DNA of 64,000 bases from Zea mays (lineage: Eukaryota; Streptophyta; Magnoliopsida; Poales; Poaceae). The first letter of the stretch is position 1; each line of letters opens with the position of its first letter. The stretch is taken from contig NW_023366884.1 in NCBI RefSeq assembly GCF_902167145.1, positions 1-64,000 of the forward strand. The letters are read 5' to 3'. A program made the translations under genes and the position numbers. Positions 49,349 to 61,850 of the stretch are shown one piece after another. The notes under the pieces are model-generated. The model had not been told where the DNA came from. It made no database searches and saw nothing but the letters and a program-made list of their open reading frames with translations.

Positions 49349-51824
49349 ATGGCAAGGAAACATATGTGGGGTGAGGTGTACGAGCCTCTGGTCGATGATC
49401 AATGGCCACAAAACCCCCATTTTGCCGAAAATAGCCATGAACGACCATTTTCAATAATACCGAAGGCTAACACCTACGGATTTTTGACCAAGAAATGGTC
49501 TCCACCAGAAATCCAAGAATGTGATCTATGGCAAGGAAACATATGTGGGGTGAGGTGTACGAGCCTCTGGTCGATGATCAATGGCCACAGAACCCCCATT
49601 TTGCCGAGAATAGCCATGAACGACCATTTTCAATAATTCTGAAGGCTAACACGTACGAGTTTTTGACCAAGAAATGGTCTCCACCGGAAATCCAAGAATG
49701 TGATCTATGGCAAGGAAACATATGTGGGGTGAGGTGTATGAGCCTCTGGTCGATGATCAATGGCCACACAACCCCCATTTTTGTCGAAAATAGCCATGAA
49801 CGACCATTTTCAATAATATCGAAGGCTAACACCTACGGTTTTTTGACCAAGAAATGGTCTCCACCAGAAATCCAAGAATGTGATCTACGACAAGGAAACA
49901 TATGTGGGGTGAGGTGTATGAGCCTCTGGTCGACGATCAATGGCCACACAACCCCCATTTTGCCGAAAATAGCCATGAATGACCATTTTCAATAATACCG
50001 AAGGCTAACACGTACGCGTTTTTAACCAAGAAATGGTTTCCACCAGAAATCCAAGAATGTAATCTATGGCATGGAAACATATGTGGGGTGAGGTTTATGA
50101 GCCTCTAGTCGATGATAAATGGCCACACAACCCCCATTTTTTATGAAAATAGCCATGAGCGACCTTGAAAATAGCCATGAGCGACCATTTTCAATAATAC
50201 TAGAGGCTAACACCTACAGATTTTAGACCAAGAAATGGTCTCCACCAGAAATCCAAGAATGTGATCTATGGCAAGGAAACAAATGTGGGGTGAGGTGTAT
50301 GAGCGTCTGGTCGATGATCAATGCCCACACAACCCCCATTTTTGTCGAAAATAGCCATGAACGACCATTTTCAATAATACCGAAGGCTAACACCTACGGA
50401 TTTTTGACCAAGAAATGGTCTCCACCAGAAATCCAAGAATGTGATCTATGGCAAGGAAACATATGTGGGGTGAGGTGTATGAGCCTCTAGTCGATGATCA
50501 ATGGCCACACAACCCCCATTTTTGTCGAAAATAGCCATGAATGACCATTTTCAAAAATACCAAAGGCTAACACGTATGGATTTTTGACCAAGAAATGGTC
50601 TCCACCAGGAATCCAAGAATGTGATCTATGGCAAGGAAACATATGTGGGGTGAGGTGTATGATCCTCTGGTCGATGATCAATGGCCACACAACCCCCATT
50701 TTGCCGAAAATAGCCATGAACGACCATTTTCAATAATACCGAAGGCTAACACGTTCGAGTTTTTAACCAAGAAATGGTCTCCACCAGAAATCCAAGAATG
50801 TGATCTATGGCAAGGAAACATATGTGGGGTGAGGTTTATGAGCCTCTAGGTGATGATAAATGGCCACACAACCCCCATTTTTTATGAAAATAGCCATGTG
50901 CGACCATTTTCAATAATACTAGAGGCTAAGACCTACGGATTTTAGACCAAGAAATGGTCTCCACCAGAAATCCAAGAATGTGATCTATGGCAAGGAAACA
51001 TATGTGGGGTGAGGTGTATGAGCATCTGGTCGATGATCAATGGCCACACACCCCCATTTTTGTCGAAAATAGCCATGAACGACCATTTTCAATAATACCG
51101 AAGGCTAACACCTACGGATTTTTGACCAAGAAATGGTCTCCACCAGAAATCTAAGAATGTGATCTATGGCAAGGAAACATATGTGGGGTGAGGTGTATGA
51201 GCCTCTAGTCGATGATCAATGGCCACACAACCCCCATTTTTGTCGAAAATAGCCATGAACGACCATTTTCAATAATACTGAAGGCTAACACCTACGGATT
51301 TTTGACCAAGAAATGGTCACCACCAGAAATCCAAGAATGTGATCTATGGCAAGGAAACATATGTGGGGTGAGGTGTATGAGCCTCTGGTCGATGATCAAT
51401 GGGCACACAACCCCCATTTTGCCGAAAATAGCCATGAATGACCATTTTCAATAATACCGAAGGCTAACACGTACGAGTTTTTAACCAAGAAATGGTTTCC
51501 ACCAGAAATCCAAGAATGTAATCTATGGCAAGGAAACATATGTGGGGTGAGGTTATGAGCCTCTAGTCTATGATAAATGGCCACACAACCCCCATTTTTA
51601 TGAAAATAGCCATGAGCGACCTTGAAAATAGCCATGAGCGACCATTTTCAATAATACTAGAGGCTAACACCTACGGATTTTAGACCAAGAAATGGTCTCC
51701 ACCAGAAATCCAAGAATGTGATCTATGGCAAGGAAACATATGTGGGGTGAGGTGTATGAGCGTCTGGTTGATGATCAATGGCCACACAACCCCCATTTTT
51801 GTCGAAAATAGCCATGAACGACCA
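49349..51824 (-). repeat. 3,276-bp higher-order unit, copy 2
   Basis: Second copy of 46073-48550. The unit just before it (49170-49348) is an extra 179-bp copy not present at the equivalent place in copy 1. Confidence 0.85.
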
Positions 51825-54800
51825 TTTTCAATAATACCGAAGGCTAACACCTACGGATTTTTGACCAAGAAATGTCTGCCCCAGAAATCCAAGAATGTGA
51901 TCTATGGCAAGGAAACATATGTGGGGTGAGGTGTATGAGCCTCTAGTCGATGATCAATGGCCACACAACCCCCATTTTTGTCGAAAATAGCCATGAATGA
52001 CCATTTTCAAAAATACCAAAGGCTAACACGTACGGATTTTTAACCAAGAAATGGTCTCCACCAGAAATCCAAGAATGTGATCTATGGCAAGGAAACATAT
52101 GTGGGGTGAGGTGTACGAGCCTCTGGTTGATGATCAATGGCCACACAACCCCCATTTTGCCGAAAATAGCCATGAATGACCATTTTCAATAATACCGAAG
52201 GCTAACACGTACGAGTTTTTAACCAAGAAATGGTTTCCACCAGAAATCCAAGAATGTAATCTATGGCAAGGAAACATATGTGGGGTGAGGTTTATGAGCC
52301 TCTAGTCGATGATAAATGGCCACACAACCCCCATTTTTTATGAAAATAGCCATGAGCGACCTTGAAAATAGCCATGAGCGACCATTTTCAATAATACTAG
52401 AGGCTAACACCTACGGATTTTAGACCAAGAAATGGTCTCCACCAGAAATCCAAGAATGTGATCTATGGCAAGGAAACATATGTGGGGTGAGGTGTATGAG
52501 CGTCTAGTCGATGATCAATGGCCACACAACCCCCATTTTTGTCGAAAATAGCCATGAACGACCATTTTCAATAATACCGAAGGCTAACACCTACGGATTT
52601 TTGACCAAGAAATGGTCTCCACCAGAAATCCAAGAATGTGATCTATGGCAAGGAAACATATGTGGGGTGAGGTGTATGAGCCTCTGGTCGACGATCAATG
52701 GCCACACAACCCTAATTTTTGTCGAAAATAGCCATGAACGACCATTTTCAATGACACTGAAGGCTAACACCTACGGATTTTTGACCAAGAAATGGTCTCC
52801 ACCATAAATCCAAGAATGTGATCTATGGCAAGGAAACATATGTTTAGTGAGGTGTATGAGCCTCTGGTCGAAGATCAATGGCCACACAACCCCCATTTTT
52901 GTCGAAAATAGCCATGAATGACCATTTTCAAAAATACCAAAGGCTAACACGTACGAATTTTTGACCAAGAAATGGTCTCCACCAGAAATCCAAGAATGTG
53001 ATCTATGGAAAGGAAACATATGTGGGGTGAGGTGTACGAGCCTCTGGTCGATAATGAATGGCCACACAACCCCCATTTTGCCGAAAATAGCCATGAACGA
53101 CCATTTTCAATAATACCGAAGGCTAACACGTACGAGTTTTTAACCAAGAAATGATCTCCACCAGAAATCCAAGAATGTGATCCATGGCAAGGAAACATAT
53201 GTGGGGCGAGGTTTATGAGCCTCTAGTCGATGATAAATGGCCACACAACCCCCATTTTTTATGAAAATAGCCATGAGCGACCTTGAAAATATCCATGAGC
53301 GACCATTTTCAATAATACTAGAGGCTAACACCTATGGATTTTAGACCAAGAAATGGTCTCCACCAGAAATCCAAGAATGTGATCTATGGCAAGGAAACAT
53401 ATGTGGGGTGAGGTGTATGAGCGTCTGGTCGATGATCAATGGCCACACAACCCCCATTTTTGTCGAAAATAGCCATGAACGACCATTTTCAATAATACCG
53501 AAGGCTAACACCTACGGATTTTTGACCAAGAAATGGTCTCCACCAGAAATCCAAGAATGTGATCTATGGCAAGGAAACATATGTGGGGTGAGGTGTATGA
53601 GCCTCTGGTCGATGATCAATGGCCACACAACCCCCATTTTTGTCGAAAATAGCCATGAACGACCATTTTCAATAATAACGAAGGCTAACACCTACGGATT
53701 TTTTACCAAGAAATGCACCAGAAATCCAAGAATGTGATCTATGGCAAGGAAACATATGTGGGGTGAGGTGTATGAGCGTCTGGTTGATGATCAATGGCCA
53801 CACAACCCCCATTTTTGTCGAAAATAGCCATGAATGACCATTTACAATAATACCGAAGGCTAACACCTACGGATTTTTGACCAAGAAATGGTCTCCACCA
53901 GAAATCCAAAAATGTGATCTATGGAAAGGAAACATATGTGGGGTGAGGTGTACGAGCCTCTGGTCGATGATCAATGGCCACAGAACCCCCATTTTGCCGA
54001 AAATAGCCATGAACGACCATTTTCAATAATACCGAAGGCTAACACGTACGAGTTTTTGACCAAGAAATGGTCTCCACCAGAAATCCAAGAATGTGATCTA
54101 TGGCAAGGAAACATATGTGGGGTGAGGTGTATGAGCGTCTGGTCGATGATCAATGGCCACACAACCCCCATTTTTGTCGAAAATAGCCATGAATGACCAT
54201 TTACAATAATACCGAAGGCTAACACCTACGGATTTTTGACCAAGAAATGGTCTCCACCAGAAATCCAAGAATGTGATCTATGGCAAGGAAACATATGTGG
54301 GGTGAGGTGTATGAGCCTCTGGTCGACGATCAATGGCCACACAACCCTAATTTTTGTCGAAAATAGCCATGAACGACCATTTTCAATGACACTGAAGGCT
54401 AACACCTACGGATTTTTGACCAAGAAATGGTCTCCACCATAAATCCAAGAATGTGATCTATGGCAAGGAAACATATGTGTAGTGAGGTGTATGAGCCTCT
54501 GGTCGAAGATCAATGGCCACACAACCCCCATTTTTGTCGAAAATAGCCATGAATGACCATTTTCAAAAATACCAAAGGCTAACACGTACGGATTTTTGAC
54601 CAAGAAATGGTCTCCACCAGAAATCCAATAATGTGATCTATGGCAAGGAAACATATGTGGGGTGAGGTGTACGAGCCTCTGGTCGATGATCAATGGCCAC
54701 ACAACCCCCATTTTGCCGAAAATAGCCATGAACGACCATTTTCAATAATACCGAAGGCTAACACGTACGAGTTTTTAACCAAGAAATGGTCTCCACCAGA

Positions 54801-55179
54801 AATCCAAGAATGTGATCTATGGCAAGGAAACATATGTGGGGTGAGGTTTATGAGCCTCTAGTCGATGATAAATGGCCACACAACCCCCATTTTTTATGAA
54901 AATAGCCATGAGCGACCTTGAAAATAGCCATGAGCGACCATTTTCAATAATACTAGAGGCTAACACCTACAGATTTTAGACCAAGAAATGGTCTCCACCA
55001 GAAATCCAAGAATGTGATCTATGGCAAGGAAACATATGTGGGGTGAGGTGTATGAGCGTCTGGTCGATGATCAATGGCCACACAACCCCCATTTTTGTCG
55101 AAAATAGCCATGAACGACCATTTTCAATAATACCGAAGGCTAACACCTACGGATTTTTGACCAAGAAATGATCTCCACC

Positions 55180-56365
55180 AGAAATCCAAGAATGTGATCT
55201 ATGGCAAGGAAACATATGTGGGGTGAGGTGTCTGAGCCTCTGGTCGACGATCAATGGCCACACAACCCTAATTTTTTGTCGAAAATAGCCATGAACGACC
55301 ATTTTCAATGACACTGAAGGCTAACACCTACGGATTTTTGACCAAGAAATGGTCTCCACCATAAATCCAAGAATGTGATCTATGGCAAGGAAACATATGT
55401 GTAGTGAGGTGTATGAGCCTCTGGTCGAAGATCAATGGCCACACAACCCCCATTTTTGTCGAAAATAGCCATGAATGACCATTTTCAAAAATACCAAAGG
55501 CTAACACATTCGGATTTTTACCCAAGAAATGGTCTCCACCAGAAATCCAAGAATGTGATTTATGGCAAGGAAACATATGTGGGGTGAGGTGTACGAGCCT
55601 CTGGTCGATGATCAATGGCCACAGAACCCCCATTTTGCCGAAAATAGCCATGAATGACCATTTTCAATAATACCGAAGGCTAACACGTACGAGTTTTTGA
55701 CCAAGAAATGGTCTCCACTAAAAATCCAAGAATGTGATCTATAGCAAGGAAACATATGAGGGGTGAGATTTATGAGCCTCTAGTCGATGATAAATGGCCA
55801 CACAACCCCCATTTTTTATGAAAATAGCCATGAGCGACCATTTTCAATAATATTAGAGGCTAAGACCTATGGATTTTTGACCAAGAAATGGTCTCCACCA
55901 GAAATCTAAGAATGTGATCTATGGCAAGGAAACATATGTGGGGTGAGGTGTATGAGCCTCTGGTCGATGATCAATGGCCACACAACCCACATTGTTGTCG
56001 AAAATAGCCATGAATGACCATTTACAATAATACCGAAGGCTAACACCTACGGATTTTTGACCAAGAAATGGTCTCCACCAGAAATCCAAGAATGTGATCT
56101 ATGGCAAGGAAACATATGTGGGGTGAGGTGTATGAGCCTCTGGTCGATGATCAATGGCCACACAACCCCCATTTTTGTCGAAAATGGCCATGAACGACCA
56201 TTTTCAATAATATCGAAGGCTAACACCTACGAATTTTTGACCAAGAAATGGTCTCCACCAGAAATCCAAGAATGTGATCTACGACAAGGAAACATATGTG
56301 GGGTGAGGTGTATGAGCCTCTGGTCGACGATCAATGGCCACACAACCCCCATTTTGCCGAAAATA
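55180..56365 (-). repeat. 1,798-bp-spaced duplication, right arm, copy 1
   Basis: Variants recur at an offset of 1,798 bp (55328-55651 with 57126-57449, and 56057-56389 with 57855-58187). Shared marks are CACATTGTTGTCG and AACATATGAGGGG. Mirror sums jump by about 1,620 here, so the extra copy is specific to the right arm. Confidence 0.78.
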
Positions 56366-56977
56366 GCCATGAATGACCATTTTCAATAATACCGAAGGCT
56401 AACACGTACGAGTTTTTAACCAAGAAATGGTTTCCACCAGAAATCCAAGAATGTAATCTATGGCAAGGAAACATATGTGGGGTGAGGTGTACGAGCCTCT
56501 GGTCGATGATCAATGGCCACACAACCCCCATTTTGCCGAAAATAGCCATGAACGACCATTTTCAATAATACCGAAGGCTAACACGTGCGAGTTTTTGACC
56601 AAGAAATGGTCTCCACCAAAAATCCAAGAATGTGATCTATGGCAAGGAAACATATGTGGGGTGAGATTTATGAGCCTCTAGTCGATGATAAATGGCCACA
56701 CAACCCCCATTTTTTATGAAAATAGCCATGAGCGACCATTTGCAATAATATTAGAGGCTAAGACCTACGGATTTTTGACCAAGAAATGGTCTCCACCAGA
56801 AATCCAAGAATGTGATCTATGGCAAGGAAACATATGTGGGGTGAGGTGTATGAGCCTATGGTCGATGATCAATGGCCACACAACCCCCATTTTTGTCAAA
56901 AATAGCCATGAATGACCATTTACAATAATACCGAAAGCTAACACCTACGGATTTTTGACCAAGAAATGGTTTCCACC

Positions 56978-58163
56978 AGAAATCCAAGAATGTGATCTAT
57001 GGCAAGGAAACATATGTGGGGTGAGGTGTATGAGCCTCTGGTCGACGATCAATGGCCACACAACCCTAATTTTTTGTCGAAAATAGCCATGAACGACCAT
57101 TTTCAATGACACTGAAGGCTAACACCTACGGATTTTTGACCAAGAAATGGTCTCCACCATAAATCCAAGAATGTGATCTATGGCAAGGAAACATATGTGT
57201 AGTGAGGTGTATGAGCCTCTGGTCGAAGATCAATGGCCACACAACCCCCATTTTTGTCGAAAATAGCCATGAATGACCATTTTCAAAAATACCAAAGGCT
57301 AACACATTCGGATTTTTGCCCAAGAAATGGTCTCCACCAGAAATCCAAGAATGTGATCTATGGCAAGGAAACATATGTGGGGTGAGGTGTACGAGCCTCT
57401 GGTCGATGATCAATGGCCACAGAACCCCCATTTTGCCGAAAATATCCATGAATGACCATTTTCAATAATACCGAAGGCTAACACGTACGAGTTTTTGACC
57501 AAGAAATGGTCTCCACCAAAAATCCAAGAATGTGATCTATGGCAAGGAAACATATGAGGGGTGAGATTTATGAGCCTCTAGTCGATGATAAATGGCCACA
57601 CAACGCCCATTTTTTATGAAAATAGCCATGAGCGACCATTTTCAATAATATTAGAGGCTAAGACCTACGGATTTTTGACCAAGAAATGGTCTCCACCAGA
57701 AATCTAAGAATGTGATCTATGGCAAGGAAACATATGTGGGGTGAGGTGTATGAGCCTCTGGTCGATGATCAATGGCCACACAACCCACATTGTTGTCGAA
57801 AATAGCCATGAATGACCATTTACAATAATATCGAAGGCTAACACCTATGGATTTTTGACCAAGAAATGGTCTCCACCAGAAATCCAAGAATGTGATCTAT
57901 GGCAAGGAAACATATGTGGGGTGAGGTGTATGAGCCTCTGGTCGATGATCAATGGCCACACAACCCCCATTTTTGTCGAAAATGGCCATGAACGACCATT
58001 TTCAATAATATCGAAGGCTAACACCTACGGATTTTTGACCAAGAAATGGTCTCCACCAGAAATCCAAGAATGTGATCTACGACAAGGAAACATATGTGGG
58101 GTGAGGTGTATGAGCCTCTGGTCGACGATCAATGGCCACACAACCCCCATTTTGCCGAAAATA
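56978..58163 (-). repeat. 1,798-bp-spaced duplication, right arm, copy 2
   Basis: Second copy of 55180-56365. The match ends near 58163, where the array changes to the GAACGACC and TTTTTGACC unit class. Confidence 0.78.
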
Positions 58164-58310
58164 GCCATGAACGACCATTTTCAATAATACCGAAGGCTAA
58201 CACGTACGAGTTTTTGACCAAGAAATGGTCTCCACCAAAAATCCAAGAATGTGATCTATGGCAAGGAAACATATGTGGGGTGAGATTTATGAGCCTCTAG
58301 TCGATGATAA

Positions 58311-58907
58311 ATGGCCACACAACCCCCATTTTTTTATGAAAATAGCCATGAGCGACCATTTTCAATAATATTAGAGGCTAAGACCTACGGATTTTTGACC
58401 AAGAAATGGTCTCCACCAGAAATCCAAGAATGTGATCTATGGCAAGGAAACATATGTGGGGTGAGGTGTATGAGCCTATGGTCGATGATCAATGGCCACA
58501 CAACCCCCATTTTTGTCGAAAATAACCATGAATGACCATTTACAATAATACCGAAGGCTAACACCTACGGATTTTTGACCAAGAAATGGTCTCCACCAGA
58601 AATCCAAGAATGTGATCTATGGCAAGGAAACATATGTGGGGTGAGGTGTATGAGCCTCTGGTCGATGATCAATGGCCACACAACCCCCATTTTTGTCGAA
58701 AATAGCCATGAACGACCATTTTCAATAATATCGAAGGCTAACACCTACGGATTTTTGACCAAGAAATGGTCTCCACCAGAAATCCAAGAATGTGATCTAC
58801 GACAAGGAAACATTTGTGGGGTGAGGTGTATGAGCCTCTGGTCGACGATCAATGGCCACACAACCCCCATTTTGCCGAAAATAGCCATGAATGACCATTT
58901 TCAATAA
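58311..58907 (-). repeat. 2,943-bp higher-order duplication, right arm, copy 1
   Basis: Recurs at 61254-61850. It is the right-arm counterpart of the 2,922-bp duplication of the left arm (11267-11758 pairs here, 8345-8836 pairs with copy 2). The 21-bp difference in period is consistent with gain or loss of a segment the size of the internal duplication. Confidence 0.78.
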
Positions 58908-61253
58908 TACCGAAGGCTAACACGTACGAGTTTTTAACCAAGAAATGGCTTCCACCAGAAATCCAAGAATGTAATCTATGGCAAGGAAACATATGTGGGG
59001 TGAGGTTTATGAGCCTCTAGTCGATGATAAATGGCCACACAACCCCCATTTTTTATGAAAATAGCCATGAGCGACCTTGAAAATAGCCATGAGCGACCAT
59101 TTTCAATAATACTAGAGGCTAACACCTACGGATTTTAGACCAAGAAATGGTCTCCACCAGAAATCCAAGAATGTGATCTACGACAAGGAAACATATGTGG
59201 GGTGAGGTGTATGAGCCTCTGGTCGACGATCAATGGCCACACAACCCCCATTTTGCTGAAAATAGCCATGAATGACCATTTTCAATAATACCGAAGGCTA
59301 ACACGTACGTGTTTTTAACCAAGAAATGGCTTCCACCAGAAATCCAAGAATGTAATCTATGGCAAGGAAACATATGTGGGGTGAGGTTTATGAGCCTCTA
59401 GTCGATGATAAATGGCCACACAACCCCCATTTTTTATGAAAATAGCCATGGGCGACCTTGAAAATAGCCATGAGCGACCATTTTCGATAATACTAGAGGC
59501 TAACACCTACGGATTTTAGACCAAGAAATGGTCTCCACCAGAAATCCAAGAATGTGATCTATGGCAAGGAAACATATGTGGGGTGAGGTGTATGAGCGTC
59601 TGGTCGATGATCAATGGACACACAACCCCCATTTTTGTCGAAAATAGCCATGAACGACCATTTTCAATAATACCGAAGGCTAACACCTACAGATTTTTGA
59701 CCAAGAAATGGTCTCCACCAATAATCCAAGAATGTGATTTATGGCAAAGAAACATATGTGGGGTGAGGTGTATGAGCCTCTGGTCGACGATCAATGGCCA
59801 CACAACCCTAATTTTTGTCGAAAATAGCCATGAACGACCATTTTCAATGACACTGAAGGCTAACACCTACGGATTTTTGACCAAGAAATGGTCTCCACCA
59901 TAAATCCAAGAATGTGATCTATGGCAAGGAAACATATGTGTAGTGAGGTGTATGAGCCTCTGGTCAAAGATCAATGGCCACAGAACCCCCATTTTTGTCG
60001 AAAATAGCCATGAATGACCATTTTCAAAAATACCAAAGGCTAACACGTACGGATTTTTGACCAAGAAATGGTCTCCACCAGAAATCCAAGAATGTGATCT
60101 ATGGCAAGGAAACATATGTGGGGTGAGGTGTCCGAGCCTCTGGTCGATGATCAATGGCCACACAAGCCCCATTTTGCCGAAAATAGCCATGAACGACCAT
60201 TTTCAATAATACCGAAGGCTAACACGTACGAGTTTTTAACCAAGAAATGGTCTCCACCAGAAATCCAAGAATGTGATCTATGGCAATGAAACATATGTGG
60301 GGTGAGGTTTATGAGCCTCTAGTCGATGATAAATGGCCACACAACCCCCATTTTTTATGAAAATAGCCATGAGCGACCTTGAAAATAGCCATGAGCGACC
60401 ATTTTCTATAATACTAGAGGCTAACACCTACGGATTTTAGACCAAGAAATGGTCTCCACCAGAAATCCAAGAATGTGATCTATGGCAAGGAAACATATGT
60501 GGGGTGAGGTGTATGAGCGTCTGGTCGATGATCAATGGCCACACAACCCCCATTTTTATCGAAAATAGCCATGAACGACCATTTTCAATAATACCTAAGG
60601 CTAACACCTACGGAATTTTTACCAAGAAATGGTCTCCACCAGAAATCCAAGAATGTGATCTATGGCAAGGAAACATATGTGGGGTGAGGTGTATGAGCCT
60701 CTGGTCGACGATCAATGGCCACACAACCCTATTTTTTGTCGAAAATAGCCATGAACGACCATTTTCAATGACACTGAAGGCTAACACCTACGGATTTTTG
60801 ACCAAGAAATGGTCTCCACCATAAATCCAAGAATGTAATCTATGGCAAGGAAACATATGTGTAGTGAGGTGTATGAGCCTCTGGTCGAAGATCAATGGCC
60901 ACACAACCCCCATTTTTGTCGAAAATAGCCATGAATGACCATTTTCAAAAATACCAAAGGCTAAAACATTCGGATTTTTGCCCAAGAAATGGTCTCCACC
61001 AGAAATCCAAGAATGTGATCTATGGCAAGGAAACATATGTGGGGTGAGGTGTACGAGCCTCTGGTCGATGATCAATGGCCACAGAACCCCCATTTTGCCG
61101 AAAATAGCCATGAACGACCATTTTCAATAATACCGAAGGCTAACACGTACGAGTTTTTGACCAAGAAATGGTCTCCACCAAAAATCCAAGAATGTGATCT
61201 ATGGCAAGGAAACATATGTGGGGTGAGATTTATGAGCCTCTAGTCGATGATAA

Positions 61254-61850
61254 ATGGCCACACAACCCCCATTTTTTTATGAAAATAGCCATGAGCGACC
61301 ATTTTCAATAATATTAGAGGCTAAGACCTACGGATTTTTGACCAAGAAATGGTCTCCACCAGAAATCCAAGAATGTGATCTATGGCAAGGAAACATATGT
61401 GGGGTGAGGTGTATGAGCCTCTGGTCGATGATCAATGGCCACACAACCCCCATTTTTGTCGAAAATAGCCATGAATGACCATTTACAATAATACCGAAGG
61501 CTAACACCTACGGATTTTTGACCAAGAAATGGTCTCCACCAGAAATCCAAGAATGTGATCTATGGCAAGGAAACATATGTGGGGTGAGGTGTATGAGCCT
61601 CTGGTCGATGATCAATGGCCACACAACCCCCATTTTTGTCGAAAATAGCCATGAACGACCATTTTCAATAATATCGAAGGCTAACACCTACGGATTTTTG
61701 ACCAAGAAATGGTCTCCACCAGAAATCCAAGAATGTGATCTACGACAAGGAAACATATGTGGGGTGAGGTGTATGAGCCTCTGGTCGACGATCAATGGCC
61801 ACACAACCCCCATTTTGCCGAAAATAGCCATGAATGACCATTTTCAATAA
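61254..61850 (-). repeat. 2,943-bp higher-order duplication, right arm, copy 2
   Basis: Second copy of 58311-58907. It pairs with 8345-8836 of the left arm (sum 70090). Confidence 0.78.
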
